A DNA stretch of 64,000 bases from HGM04593 sp045634305. Its GTDB lineage: Bacteria; Bacteroidota; Bacteroidia; Bacteroidales; Bacteroidaceae. The stretch spans positions 1-64,000 of the forward strand of contig JAZQZZ010000039.1 in assembly GCA_045634305.1 (NCBI GenBank), given 5' to 3'. Under the pieces are notes generated by a model, which was not told where the DNA came from, searched no databases, and saw only the letters and a program-made list of their open reading frames with translations. The position numbers and the translations under genes were made by a program. Of the stretch, positions 7,098 through 16,610 are shown one piece after another (positions within the stretch are counted from its first letter, which is position 1; each line of letters begins with the position of its first letter).

Positions 7098-10000
7098 TTA
7101 CTTTACCAACACCTTTTTGCCACCCTGGATGAAGATACCTCTCTCAGGATTAACAACGCGGCGGCCGTTGAGGTCATAGATTACACCATCGGCATTAGCC
7201 TCGGGAATCACGCTCTCGATAGTTGTGATAATGTCAGCCACCTCCTTGTTATTCTCAATCAAGGCAATCTGCACTCTCCAATAAGACTTTGATGCCGACA
7301 GCTGGACTGCAGTGCCGCTGTCATAAATAACTTTCTCGGCAGCAGTGAGCAACAGACCTTCTTTCTCGGCATCGTAAGCCACTGTCACAGGAATATAATC
7401 CTCCTCGGCCGAAGTATAGAGATAGTTCTTTGTACCCTGGCGGTATGCGAATCCCTTCTGTCCGGCATTGTAGAGTTTGTACTCACCGGCCTTACCTGTT
7501 GAAGCAAAGCTCCACAAAGCATCGTCAGTAACCTCGTCGCTCAACTCAACACGACCCTTGCGCGATGCCTGTGTACCATCATAGATACTTGCGAACTTCT
7601 CGCTCTTGTTGCTAATGATGTAGTACCACACTACTCTCTCGCCCTTTGTGACTATAGGAGAAGTAACGATATACTTACCCTCGATGTCGGCAAGCTGCTT
7701 GCGCAATGTATTCACGTACTTCTGCAACTGTGTAACGGCTGCGCCCTCCTTGTTGTCCGATACCTCGTAGTATGTATCGAGCAGGTTAAGCGCATAAGTA
7801 TTGAGGTTGTTGTCCTTTACAATGATACCATCGTTGAATATGTTCATTGTCTGCAGGCTGTCAAGGTTCAGAACCTCGGTAATCTTCACGTTTGCCTCGG
7901 CCATCAGATCCTCAACTGCAGCAGTGTAGAATGCGAGTGAGTTGTCCTCAACAATATCCACGCGCCATTTTGCACCTGTCTCGTTGAGCGAAAGAACACC
8001 AAGCTGACCACCGTCACTGAGACCGAATGTCTGCTCACTTCCGTCGGCGAGGATAAAGTTCACGCTACCGTCATCGGTATAACCGACTGTGAATTTGAGC
8101 GCGTCGGCCTGTTTCTTTGTCTCGAGGAATGCACCGGCAGTTGTAAGGTTTGTCAAATAGTAACCTGTAGAAGTTGACTTGAGGTAGTACTCACCCACCT
8201 TGCCGGCATACTCTATAGTCCAGTCGATATTTTGTGCACCACTCTTGTTGGTAGCCGAAGCTATAGGATATTCACCCACTGCATAGTAACCTCTATAAGG
8301 ATTTAAAGCTCTTCTCATTGTAAACACGGCACCCTCCTTGATTGTGATACGTGCATCCTCGTTGTTGAGTACCTTGCTGCACTCATCGTCGAGCATGATG
8401 CTCCACTCTGCAAAAGAGTACTTGCTTGTATCGTTAGCCTTATACGCTGCATTAGCCTCCTTGTACAAAGCCTCAAGGTCGGCAATGGCCTCGGGATAGT
8501 AATAACCCACGATTGTATTTGCTGTAGCCTTCTTGTTGATGATGTCACTTGCACTCTTCAATGAACCGTCAAGAGCCTCCTTCTGCATTGACTCGGGACC
8601 CTGTGAAGCGTGAGGCACAACATAGTCTGTACCGTCGGCCTGTGCGGCAACCACCTTCAATTTAGCACCGGATGCCGATACAGGAACATTCATCTCGTAT
8701 CTGTTGGTGTATGAGAGCAACTCGCCAGTCTCGGCATTGTAAAGTTTGAAACCGAGCGCACCGCTTGCACCCTCAGCCTCCTTGATAACCACCTTACCCT
8801 TTGAAACGGCATAGTAGTAACCCTGAGCCTTCACAGACTCGTCAATGTAATCCATCCACTGGCCGAAGTTACCGACCGAACCGATTGTCTCGCCATCCCA
8901 GTCGGCATAGTTTGCACGGTAACCTGTACCGTCGCAGAATGGGCTCTTCTTCCTTGGTGACTTACGCACGCGGTCCTCGAGGAACATCAAGTGACCGCCC
9001 TTCTTCTCATACTGCTGCATGCGCGCCTTGCTTGCCTGTGCCTCCTCCTCGAGCAGGTACACCCAGTGATGACCGTAGTCACCCACGAACGCATTCTTCA
9101 TTGGGATAAAGAAGCCCCAAGCCTCGAAGAACTCGCTGAGGTCCATCTGTGCAATCTCACAGCAAGCCTCGGCAAACTTCAACTGGTCTTTCGCTGCATT
9201 TACAGAGTTCCTGTAGAAACCGTTCTCGTCAAGTTCGTCCCATGAACCTGTTGCCCAACCCGGCAGACGGTCGTAACGCAACTTCTCGAACAGACGTGGA
9301 TAGAATGTGGTATCCTTGCCTGCTGCATGGAAGTAAAGGAACAACTGGAAGTACATACGTGTCATACTGAAGAGCTTTGAACCATACATACTCTCACCAC
9401 GTACCACGTATGGAACCTTGTTCTCAAAGTCAAGAATCTGGTTCTGCATGTTGTTACCACGGCTCACGTGTGTACCCTGGTCAAAGATTGCAAAGTTTGT
9501 GAGCGCATTGTTGCTCACCTCTGATGTACCTACAATCTGGAACGCATACTGGTTAGTGTGACCAATCTCGTGGTTAGGACCCCAAGAGCTGCCGGCATCG
9601 GCAATGAGCAGGTCATAATTCACGATGGTGCTCAATGTATTGTTGTTGTAGTGTGTACGGTATGAACTTGCATCCATAAAGCCGTTGTCGTCACTCATGG
9701 CAAGTTGTTTGTTATTTCTCCACGCGTCATACTTGTCAAGAGCCATGTAGTGGTTCTGGCGGCTGTTCCAGAAATCCCAGAGACGCATAACGCCCTCAAT
9801 GTTGTCGGGGCACTCCTTGAGGAACTCATATGTACGGAAGTTAAGTACGGTGAGGTCGCCGGCAGCCTGTACGGCAGTAGGGTTCTTGAACATATGGTCG
9901 CGCATGTACACCCAATCCTCGTTGGTGTGACCGCGCTCCTTGCTCCAGAAACCGTTCACGTAACCACCCTCAATGTGAATCTTCACAGTAGGATAGTCAG

Positions 10001-11045
10001 CCAGTTTCTTGCCATCGATGGCAGTCTCGCAGATATAGCGGATGTAGAGCGAACCGTCCTTGTTGGCACAAGGAACAATGTTCAAGCCCTCCTTCAAACG
10101 TGTATCGTTACCCCAGAACTTGGTGCTCGCCATCTCGGCAAGGTCAACTGTGGTACCTTCAGGGATATCCTCAACAAACACATAGATAAAGCTCTTTGAA
10201 TCACTTGTGCTTATACCTGTAGGGTTGTTGATACGGTTGTAAGGACGTGTAAACAGACGGTCAGCCCAAACCTCGGGGTTGCTGTAAGGCTTGTAGTCAT
10301 AGATGCGGAAATTCTTCTCCGAGAGGTTCTCGCGCGCAGCTGTTGCCCAACTGTCATTCTTCACCTTAAGGGCCATCTGCTGCAAGTCGGCAGGAACACC
10401 TTCCAATGCAGCAACAACCTCGGCATCACTCTTTGCAGCCCATTCAGCCTTCATCACGGTGCATGCATTGTCCTCAAAGAGGGCCTGCACCTTGGAAGCG
10501 ATGGATGTTGCATTGTCGAGAACCTTTGCATAGTCCTGATAAGCGGCTGCAGCGGCAGCAATCTCATCGGCACTTATGTTTACAAGTTCAAAAGTCCATT
10601 CTGTACCGGAAATCTCATTGGTACCGTAGCTCCAAGGCACAATATTTCCGCTACCATCGCAATGGGCACCCCAATTCTTAGTCGGAGTGAGGTCGATGTT
10701 GTAGTACCCCTTCAGCGTAGGGTTCTCGGTAACTGTAAACTGTATCTCGGAAAGACCGGTTTGCCAAACGACGTTTCGGCCTGCCTCATACTGCATGTAA
10801 CGCTGTGTATAGACGTTCTTGATTGTAAACTTGCCATCGCCGGCAGCATTAAACTGCCACATCTCGTGGTAGTCGGTAGCTGCGCCTTTCGATGCGCATG
10901 AGAGTGTGTGCAGGATTGGGCTTTCCGACATCACCGTACCATACTTGGCACTGACAATGCGATACACCTTCCCATCCTCAACCTGTGCCATTGCAAAGGT
11001 CGCAAGCATCACAAGGAATGCTGTGAGTAAAGATTTCAGTTTCAT
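7098..11045 (-). CDS. large secreted M60-like zinc metallopeptidase
   Basis: A 1315-aa protein with a signal peptide (1-20). An N-terminal region (25-156, EDGKVYRIVSAKYGTVM...) looks like a beta-trefoil/ricin-type lectin domain and is absent from the 909-aa paralogue. The M60 site HEIGH is at 492-496 with Glu509 (TSEVSNN) as third ligand, inside the conserved WGPNHEIGHTNQ context. Further beta-rich repeats, including a second trefoil-like stretch near 890-1010, precede the tail YDLNGRRV...QGGKKVLVK. The two paralogues share the layout IEGGYVNG...HTNEDW and similar post-catalytic parts, so they arose by tandem duplication. A mucin or glycoprotein substrate is inferred from the family. Confidence 0.88.
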   Translation of the reverse strand: MKLKSLLTAFLVMLATFAMAQVEDGKVYRIVSAKYGTVMSESPILHTLSCASKGAATDYHEMWQFNAAGDGKFTIKNVYTQRYMQYEAGRNVVWQTGLSEIQFTVTENPTLKGYYNIDLTPTKNWGAHCDGSGNIVPWSYGTNEISGTEWTFELVNISADEIAAAAAAYQDYAKVLDNATSIASKVQALFEDNACTVMKAEWAAKSDAEVVAALEGVPADLQQMALKVKNDSWATAARENLSEKNFRIYDYKPYSNPEVWADRLFTRPYNRINNPTGISTSDSKSFIYVFVEDIPEGTTVDLAEMASTKFWGNDTRLKEGLNIVPCANKDGSLYIRYICETAIDGKKLADYPTVKIHIEGGYVNGFWSKERGHTNEDWVYMRDHMFKNPTAVQAAGDLTVLNFRTYEFLKECPDNIEGVMRLWDFWNSRQNHYMALDKYDAWRNNKQLAMSDDNGFMDASSYRTHYNNNTLSTIVNYDLLIADAGSSWGPNHEIGHTNQYAFQIVGTSEVSNNALTNFAIFDQGTHVSRGNNMQNQILDFENKVPYVVRGESMYGSKLFSMTRMYFQLFLYFHAAGKDTTFYPRLFEKLRYDRLPGWATGSWDELDENGFYRNSVNAAKDQLKFAEACCEIAQMDLSEFFEAWGFFIPMKNAFVGDYGHHWVYLLEEEAQASKARMQQYEKKGGHLMFLEDRVRKSPRKKSPFCDGTGYRANYADWDGETIGSVGNFGQWMDYIDESVKAQGYYYAVSKGKVVIKEAEGASGALGFKLYNAETGELLSYTNRYEMNVPVSASGAKLKVVAAQADGTDYVVPHASQGPESMQKEALDGSLKSASDIINKKATANTIVGYYYPEAIADLEALYKEANAAYKANDTSKYSFAEWSIMLDDECSKVLNNEDARITIKEGAVFTMRRALNPYRGYYAVGEYPIASATNKSGAQNIDWTIEYAGKVGEYYLKSTSTGYYLTNLTTAGAFLETKKQADALKFTVGYTDDGSVNFILADGSEQTFGLSDGGQLGVLSLNETGAKWRVDIVEDNSLAFYTAAVEDLMAEANVKITEVLNLDSLQTMNIFNDGIIVKDNNLNTYALNLLDTYYEVSDNKEGAAVTQLQKYVNTLRKQLADIEGKYIVTSPIVTKGERVVWYYIISNKSEKFASIYDGTQASRKGRVELSDEVTDDALWSFASTGKAGEYKLYNAGQKGFAYRQGTKNYLYTSAEEDYIPVTVAYDAEKEGLLLTAAEKVIYDSGTAVQLSASKSYWRVQIALIENNKEVADIITTIESVIPEANADGVIYDLNGRRVVNPERGIFIQGGKKVLVK

Positions 11046-11103
11046 ATTATTTAGTTTAAAAATTGTATTTTACAAATAGTAATAAGCTGTTGCCCCCATG
11101 CTT

Positions 11104-11177
11104 TGTCATGCTGAGCGAAGCGAAGCATCTTTGTTTTGCGTAGTTATAGGATCCTTCACATCAGTTCCGGATGACAG
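11104..11177. repeat. paired intergenic repeats (GTCATGCTGAGCG / CCGGATGACAG)
   Basis: Two units in inverted orientation at 11104-11130 and 11149-11177 belong to the same family as 6959-7047. They occupy the start of the 451-bp divergent region. The rest (11178-11496) is AT-rich and holds the promoter and leader of the next gene but no ORF of note. Confidence 0.6.
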
Positions 11178-11323
11178 TACCGTTCAGGATAACGGTTCTG
11201 CAATTACAACCTTTTTATATTATATATAATCCAAGCAAATATAACACAAATTTTTCACACTGCCATACCCCCCCCAATTATTTTCATTTCAAGCCTAAAA
11301 TTTTTAATTTTCACACATTTTTC

Positions 11324-11354
11324 TTGCTATTTCAAATAATTATAACAACCTTTG
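11324..11354 (+). promoter_or_regulatory. promoter with long leader for the 1264-aa secreted protein
   Basis: TTG at 11324-11326, a 20-base spacer and AACCTTTG at 11347-11354 (one mismatch to TAnnTTTG). The start would be near 11361, leaving about 135 bases of AT-rich 5' UTR before the ATG at 11497. Confidence 0.5.
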
Positions 11355-11496
11355 CGTGATTAAATGCCACACATGCGCTCCTTTGCCCGCCAGACAAAGT
11401 GCAACACATTGGCAATTAACCGAATAACAGTAAAAAAGCTGTTACAACAACATATTTGGCTAATTTTTACTTTTTATATTTATTAATTTTTACGTT

Positions 11497-14400
11497 ATGA
11501 GAAAAAATTTATTTCTGACTCTTGCTTTGGCATTTGCGTCATTCGTAGGTGCTAATGCTCAGGATTGGTCTCTCTCTATCGGAGCCGGTGACGGTCTTCC
11601 GGGCGAGAACGTGAAGAAAGGCACAACGACCGTCCAGGTTTACAAATCAGATGTCATCACTCCAAGTGAGCCTCTGAAAACTCTCCGTTTCACAGTCGCA
11701 CAGAACTACAACGGTGAGGCGCCAAACGGCAACAACTTTGTAACCGCTCTCAGCGAGTTGGTTGTTTATGCAGCCGACGGCGAGACTGTTATCCCTTACA
11801 CAGCTACTTCAAACGCTGACCACAACACACTTTCAGGTGGTGCTGACGGTGCTGGTCTTCCAGCGTTGAACGACGGCAACTGGAACAACTACTGGCACTC
11901 ATGCTGGAGCGCAACAGGTGCTCAGGCGAACTATCACCACCTTGAGCTCACATTCGAGACAGAGGTTAGCGAGTTCGTTCTCGAGTGGGGTGCACGTCCC
12001 GGTAACCCGAAGAACGCTCCAATGCTCGTCGGTCTTACAAAGGGTGGCGTTGACTACGTTCCTTACAGCGACTGGGCATTCACAGTTGGCAGTCCTATCA
12101 CATCAATGGATGCTCTTGAGAACGCACAGTACTTCGTAATGAAGAGCAACGTTCCTGTTGAGTACCACACATACGTAAACAACCACAACAGCACAGAGGG
12201 TGCATTCGGTACACAGACAACCAAAGAGCCTAACGTAGGCCCCGGTCCTCTTTATGTTGCTCCCGGTGTTCAGGCCGATGCAGCAGCTCCTTCTTATGCT
12301 ATCCAGCTTATCCCTACCGATGGCGGTTACTACCTCTACTATGTAGCAGAGGGCAAGTTCCTCAGCGCCAACCCAAGCGACAACGCTTACAACGGTGCTA
12401 ACGGTGGCCAGGGCAAGACCGGTAAGATGAGCGATGCAGCCGTTGTAACAATCACAGAGACTGCAAACGGCCGTTTCGAGATGAGCTATATGATGGAGTA
12501 CGAGGGCGAGGAGATTGAGATCCATGTTGGTGCAACACCTTCAACTGGTGGTTTCAAGAACGTAGACAAGGCTCGTTACGACTTCTACAAGGAGGGCCAC
12601 CCCTACTGTTTGAACTATGCTTACATCCTCGCTTTCGATTGGACACTCGAGGAGGTAACAATGAACTACCCTGTGAAGTATGCTTCAATTCCTGTCCGCA
12701 ATGCAGTGAAGGAGGCAAAGAGCATCTACACATTCATGGACAGCGTTGCTGTTGAGGGTTACGAGTCTGCTTACGACGAGTTCATGATTGTTCTTGAAGA
12801 GTGCGAGAAGAGCCTTGCAAACGGCGCATACACAGACATCGCGAAGGTATTCGCTGATGTTGAGACATTGAACTACGCAATGGGTGCTTACGTTTACTCA
12901 AAGATTGAGTGGTACAATGATGTTTACTTCTGGGAGCTCGAGGAGCAGTACTCTGACCTCTGCACACCTTCTACCAACCCACAGGATGGCATGTACACTA
13001 CCGAGGCATATGACACATACATTCAGGCAAACCTCATCAACGCGGTTTCTGAGTTGTACAACCTCGCAAGCGAAGACCCATACGCATACATCAGCCAGAT
13101 GAAGACCTTCATCAACGGTGTACAGGGCAACATCGATGCATTCCTTGCTTCAAAGATTACATTCGTTACATTGCCAAAGGTTTACACAGCCGAGGATCCA
13201 CACAACGTACCTCTCGGTGCATTGGTAAACAACAACCGCTACGACTGGGAGCAGCTTGTTGTACTTGAGGAAGGCAAGTCTGTTGACGGTATCCGTCTGA
13301 CATTCCTTGAGACCAACGTAGGTTCAGCAGCCAGCGACGGTAAGTACAAAGGTTACCCGATGCTTGCAATCTCAGGTCTTGAGATTCTTGATGCAGACGG
13401 CAACAAACTCGCACTTTCAGCTGCAAACATTTCAACAAACTCTTTGGAGACAACAGAGGGTTCAATCGACTACTTGTTCGACGACGATACTTCTACATAC
13501 TACCACTCAATCTGGGGTAATGGTACATTCGATCCATTAGGTTACGTTTATCTTGACGTCAAGTTCCCAGAGGGCCAGGCACTCAGCACATTCACAATCA
13601 AGACCATCGGTCGTGAGAACAAGTCATTGGCTCCAGGTACAGTATGCGTCACAAAGTATGGCGAGGAGTATGACCCTGCAATCTTCCGTGAGAACCCATA
13701 CAATGTTAATGGCGGCACACAGATTACTGACGCTTCACAGTTGAAGGATGGCGGTATCTACATCATCAGCGGTAACCTCCGCGTTAAGACTCAGGAGGCA
13801 GCTCCACGCTACTATGCAGGTGTTGCACCTTACCACACAAACATCCAGGCAGCATTGAACGATCCTTGCGTTTACATGTTCAAGAAGACAGAAAATGGTT
13901 GGAACATCATCAGCCTTGCAAATGCACAGTACTGGGCATTGAACAAGGAGGTTCACGAGAACACTGACGAGGAGACTAACGAGACAACAACAAGCACAAG
14001 CTGGAGCACTGGTCTCACAGTTTATCCTTCTAACGCAGCCGAGGTTAACTTCGTTAAGTCTGGTAACCTTGAGAACACATTCGCAATCTACAGCGAGATC
14101 GGTGACAACGAAATCAACGCTTCATTCTCATGGACCAACCCTAACGACGAGACAGACGTTATCGAGGTTGCCGAGGGTAAGGTAAATGCAAACAAGTTCG
14201 TCTTCATGGATTGGGACGGTAACCTTGCAGGTCGTCCTTGCGTAAGCGCAATCCCAGGCGAGTTCACATATGGTCTTGATGCTATCAGCGCTCACGCTAA
14301 GGCTCAGGAGATTATCGACGGCGACGGTTACTCAGCCGGTGACTACCTCCACTTCAACAAGTCAAATGGTGAGGGTGAGTGGAACATCTACGAGGTAACA

Positions 14401-15291
14401 ATGGACGATGCATACTACTTGTGGGCTAACGGTATCGGTGAAACACTTTCTGCACTTGGTCTTGTTGTAGGTAAAGACCCAGGTTGCATCAGCGGCGACA
14501 TCGCTGCTCTTGAGGCTGCAGTTGACGCAGTTGAGGCTGTGGTTGCCGAGGAGAACAAGGAAGGTGCACAGGCAGCCGTTGAGGCATTCGTTGCAAGCGT
14601 AGGTTTGGCACAGGATGCTGAGCGCGTTGAGGTAATGGACGGATACTACTATGCTATTGAGAGCGCATACAGCGAGTACTTCAAGCAGCAGGGTAAGATC
14701 AAGGCTATCTATGCCGATGCAAACGGTCTCTCATGGATGAACGCTCCTGCAGCTTACCACCGTACAGAAACACCTGAGTTCGTATTCCAGTTCCAGCAGT
14801 ACGATGGCGAGAACGACCCTGACGGTCACGGTATCCCAGAGGCTGAGGTTAACAATGTATACAAGATTTACAGCGAGACTGTAGAGATGTATGCCGGCAC
14901 AGGTGGCGGTGCAACACAGGTTGCAATGGCCGACGACTTCGGCGCTGCTATTTACGTTGTTAAACCAATTGAGGCTAACATCTACACAATCTACGCTATC
15001 GGTTCAGATCCTCTCCACACTGCAGGTCACGGTAGCGGTGCAGGTGCAAGCGGTACAATCGTTAACTGGACCGGTGGTGCAGGTACAGCATCTTCATGGA
15101 CACTCCGTTTCGTAGACGACGCTGAGGGTACATCAATCAACGACCTCGTTGTTGAGGGTGCTGAGGTTGTATCAGTAGCTTACTACACACCTGCAGGTGC
15201 TGCAATTCCTGCTCCTGTAAACGGTGTAAACATCGTGGTTACAGTTTACAGCAACGGTGTAATCGAGACCAAAAAGGTACTTGTCAAGTAA
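11497..15291 (+). CDS. very large secreted protein with discoidin-like segments, likely abundant
   Basis: A 1264-aa protein with a clear signal peptide (MRKNLFLTLALAFASFVGANA). I do not recognise a catalytic domain. Residues 40-190 and 560-720 look like F5/8 type C (discoidin)-like beta domains (DDDTSTYYHSIWG in the second), a lectin-like stretch lies at 210-330, and alpha-helical parts lie at about 400-560 and 960-1050. It ends in VIETKKVLVK, a variant of the tail on the M60 and GH18 proteins. Codon use is extreme: Arg is almost all CGT/CGC, Asn AAC and Lys AAG, unlike the neighbouring genes, which suggests very high expression. A structural or glycan-binding surface role is a guess. Confidence 0.75.
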   Translation: MRKNLFLTLALAFASFVGANAQDWSLSIGAGDGLPGENVKKGTTTVQVYKSDVITPSEPLKTLRFTVAQNYNGEAPNGNNFVTALSELVVYAADGETVIPYTATSNADHNTLSGGADGAGLPALNDGNWNNYWHSCWSATGAQANYHHLELTFETEVSEFVLEWGARPGNPKNAPMLVGLTKGGVDYVPYSDWAFTVGSPITSMDALENAQYFVMKSNVPVEYHTYVNNHNSTEGAFGTQTTKEPNVGPGPLYVAPGVQADAAAPSYAIQLIPTDGGYYLYYVAEGKFLSANPSDNAYNGANGGQGKTGKMSDAAVVTITETANGRFEMSYMMEYEGEEIEIHVGATPSTGGFKNVDKARYDFYKEGHPYCLNYAYILAFDWTLEEVTMNYPVKYASIPVRNAVKEAKSIYTFMDSVAVEGYESAYDEFMIVLEECEKSLANGAYTDIAKVFADVETLNYAMGAYVYSKIEWYNDVYFWELEEQYSDLCTPSTNPQDGMYTTEAYDTYIQANLINAVSELYNLASEDPYAYISQMKTFINGVQGNIDAFLASKITFVTLPKVYTAEDPHNVPLGALVNNNRYDWEQLVVLEEGKSVDGIRLTFLETNVGSAASDGKYKGYPMLAISGLEILDADGNKLALSAANISTNSLETTEGSIDYLFDDDTSTYYHSIWGNGTFDPLGYVYLDVKFPEGQALSTFTIKTIGRENKSLAPGTVCVTKYGEEYDPAIFRENPYNVNGGTQITDASQLKDGGIYIISGNLRVKTQEAAPRYYAGVAPYHTNIQAALNDPCVYMFKKTENGWNIISLANAQYWALNKEVHENTDEETNETTTSTSWSTGLTVYPSNAAEVNFVKSGNLENTFAIYSEIGDNEINASFSWTNPNDETDVIEVAEGKVNANKFVFMDWDGNLAGRPCVSAIPGEFTYGLDAISAHAKAQEIIDGDGYSAGDYLHFNKSNGEGEWNIYEVTMDDAYYLWANGIGETLSALGLVVGKDPGCISGDIAALEAAVDAVEAVVAEENKEGAQAAVEAFVASVGLAQDAERVEVMDGYYYAIESAYSEYFKQQGKIKAIYADANGLSWMNAPAAYHRTETPEFVFQFQQYDGENDPDGHGIPEAEVNNVYKIYSETVEMYAGTGGGATQVAMADDFGAAIYVVKPIEANIYTIYAIGSDPLHTAGHGSGAGASGTIVNWTGGAGTASSWTLRFVDDAEGTSINDLVVEGAEVVSVAYYTPAGAAIPAPVNGVNIVVTVYSNGVIETKKVLVK

Positions 15292-15316
15292 TTGAACAAG
15301 TAAATCCATAAAAGAC

Positions 15317-15346
15317 AATGGCGGCCGCAAGGTCGCCATTTCTTTT
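15317..15346 (+). terminator. intrinsic terminator of the 1264-aa protein gene
   Basis: A 10-bp stem with one G-U pair (15317-15326 with 15331-15340), a GCAA tetraloop and then TCTTTTT. Confidence 0.85.
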
Positions 15347-15359
15347 TGCAATAAACAGT

Positions 15360-15745
15360 ATTGGGGATAAATGCCCAAAAGGGCGGACCGCGAGAAACCA
15401 CAACGTAGGACACGACGTGCCGTATCCGACCTCAAAGCGTGAATAAAACAAAACAATATTGCTCCTCTTGAGTAAGAGGAGCTGGCGCGGAGCGACTGAG
15501 GAGATTGTAAAATCACGGACACCGGGCGAACACACCGGTTCGCCCCTACAGGGTTGTCGGGACGAATATAAGGATTCCTGCATTATTCATTGTACAAACA
15601 GTAGAGACGCGGCATGACGTATCCGGTTGTACACGAAAACAAAGATGTATCGACTTCGCTCAACATGACAAAATGTCTTTAGATATAAACAAGAACACCC
15701 GCACGTAGGGGCGGACCAATGTGTCCGCCCGTTACAAACGGAAAC
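15360..15745. repeat. cluster of dispersed intergenic repeats
   Basis: This gene-free stretch is a patchwork of repeat units. GGGCGAACACACCGG with its inverted partner lies at 15524-15545, GTAGGGGCGGACC...GTCCGCCC at 15705-15730, a GAGGAGCTGG...GACTGAGGAG unit near 15476-15505, GACGCGGCATGACG at 15605-15620 and a CGACTTCGCTCAACATGACA unit near 15650-15669. No coding potential is seen. Confidence 0.6.
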
Positions 15746-15769
15746 ATCGGGCTTTCTCAATTCCATATA

Positions 15770-15818
15770 ACAACACTCCCTGCGGTTGCCCCAAAATGGC
15801 AACCGCAGGGAGTGTTGT
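15770..15818 (-). terminator. terminator of the FNT gene
   Basis: A perfect 21-bp stem (15770-15790 with 15798-15818) and a 7-base loop lie 17 bases beyond the FNT stop codon. The U tract is weak on both sides, but the stem is very stable. Confidence 0.7.
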
Positions 15819-15834
15819 ATCAGCATAATAAAAG

Positions 15835-16455
15835 TTACTGTTTCGGCATTACAAAGCGGTAGAGATTACAACCTATGAAATTACCTGCAACAAGGCAAGG
15901 ATAGAGCAACAGGATATCCCAAATGTGTTCACCTGTATAAGAGAGCGGTGTTGCCATGTAATAGAATGCATCGGCCAGACAGTGTGGGAAGCCGCAGTTG
16001 ATGAAGAGAGGTACACCAAAAAGCAGAACCAAAGGCTTTCCCTCACGTGCAAAGGTCACAACCGTAGTCATGATGAAGCCGCAACCGATAGCCAACAGAC
16101 CGGCCTTTACAGGGCCGATAGCCAAACGGCTCGCAAGAATAGCCTGCGCCGAGGCGCCAAGTTCCATTGGCGATAAGCGTGTAAAGAGCGCAACAAGCAT
16201 ACAACCCATGACATTACCGAAGAGGATGAACAACAGTTCACCAATGGCCTTGAGCCAACGGCTGCTGCCATCCTCGGCACGCAGAGCCACAAAACCTGCC
16301 GTACCGGTATACAACTTGAGTTTATAATTAACCACAGTCAACAGACCGAAAGAGAAGAGCACTGCGCCTATAATATCCTTATAGGCCAAATATCCCCAGC
16401 CGGCAATGCCGACCGCCACTCCTGCCAAAAGTGCAGAACGAAAAGTGTTGTTCAT
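15835..16455 (-). CDS. formate/nitrite transporter family (FNT) channel
   Basis: A 206-aa polytopic membrane protein with about six hydrophobic segments. FNT-like features include an internal GNVMGCMLVALF segment, the central GCGFIMTTVVTFAREGK stretch and the later NCGFPHCLADAFYY stretch with the family's buried Cys/His region. It is shorter than FocA/NirC (about 270-285 aa) but typical of small Bacteroidales members. It would exchange small monocarboxylates such as formate across the inner membrane. It is monocistronic, with its own terminator. The substrate cannot be told from sequence. Confidence 0.72.
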   Translation of the reverse strand: MNNTFRSALLAGVAVGIAGWGYLAYKDIIGAVLFSFGLLTVVNYKLKLYTGTAGFVALRAEDGSSRWLKAIGELLFILFGNVMGCMLVALFTRLSPMELGASAQAILASRLAIGPVKAGLLAIGCGFIMTTVVTFAREGKPLVLLFGVPLFINCGFPHCLADAFYYMATPLSYTGEHIWDILLLYPCLVAGNFIGCNLYRFVMPKQ

Positions 16456-16504
16456 ATATTATAGTTTTTATTTATTTCTTTTTATTTGTCAGCTTTATTT
16501 TCCC

Positions 16505-16595
16505 TGGGCAGACACATTGGCCTGCCCCTACCGTAAACATTTTTTACGTGCGGCTTCAACACACGCGATGTAGGGGCGAACCGGTGTGTTCGCCC
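16505..16595. repeat. two GTAGGGGCGAACC-type palindromic repeats
   Basis: Units at 16505-16531 (GGGCAGACACATTGGCCTGCCC) and 16570-16595 (TAGGGGCGAACC...GTTCGCCC) match the family at 15524, 15705 and 35069. They fill the gap between the FNT gene and malQ. Confidence 0.65.
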
Positions 16596-16610
16596 AACAC
16601 ACGTACATAC

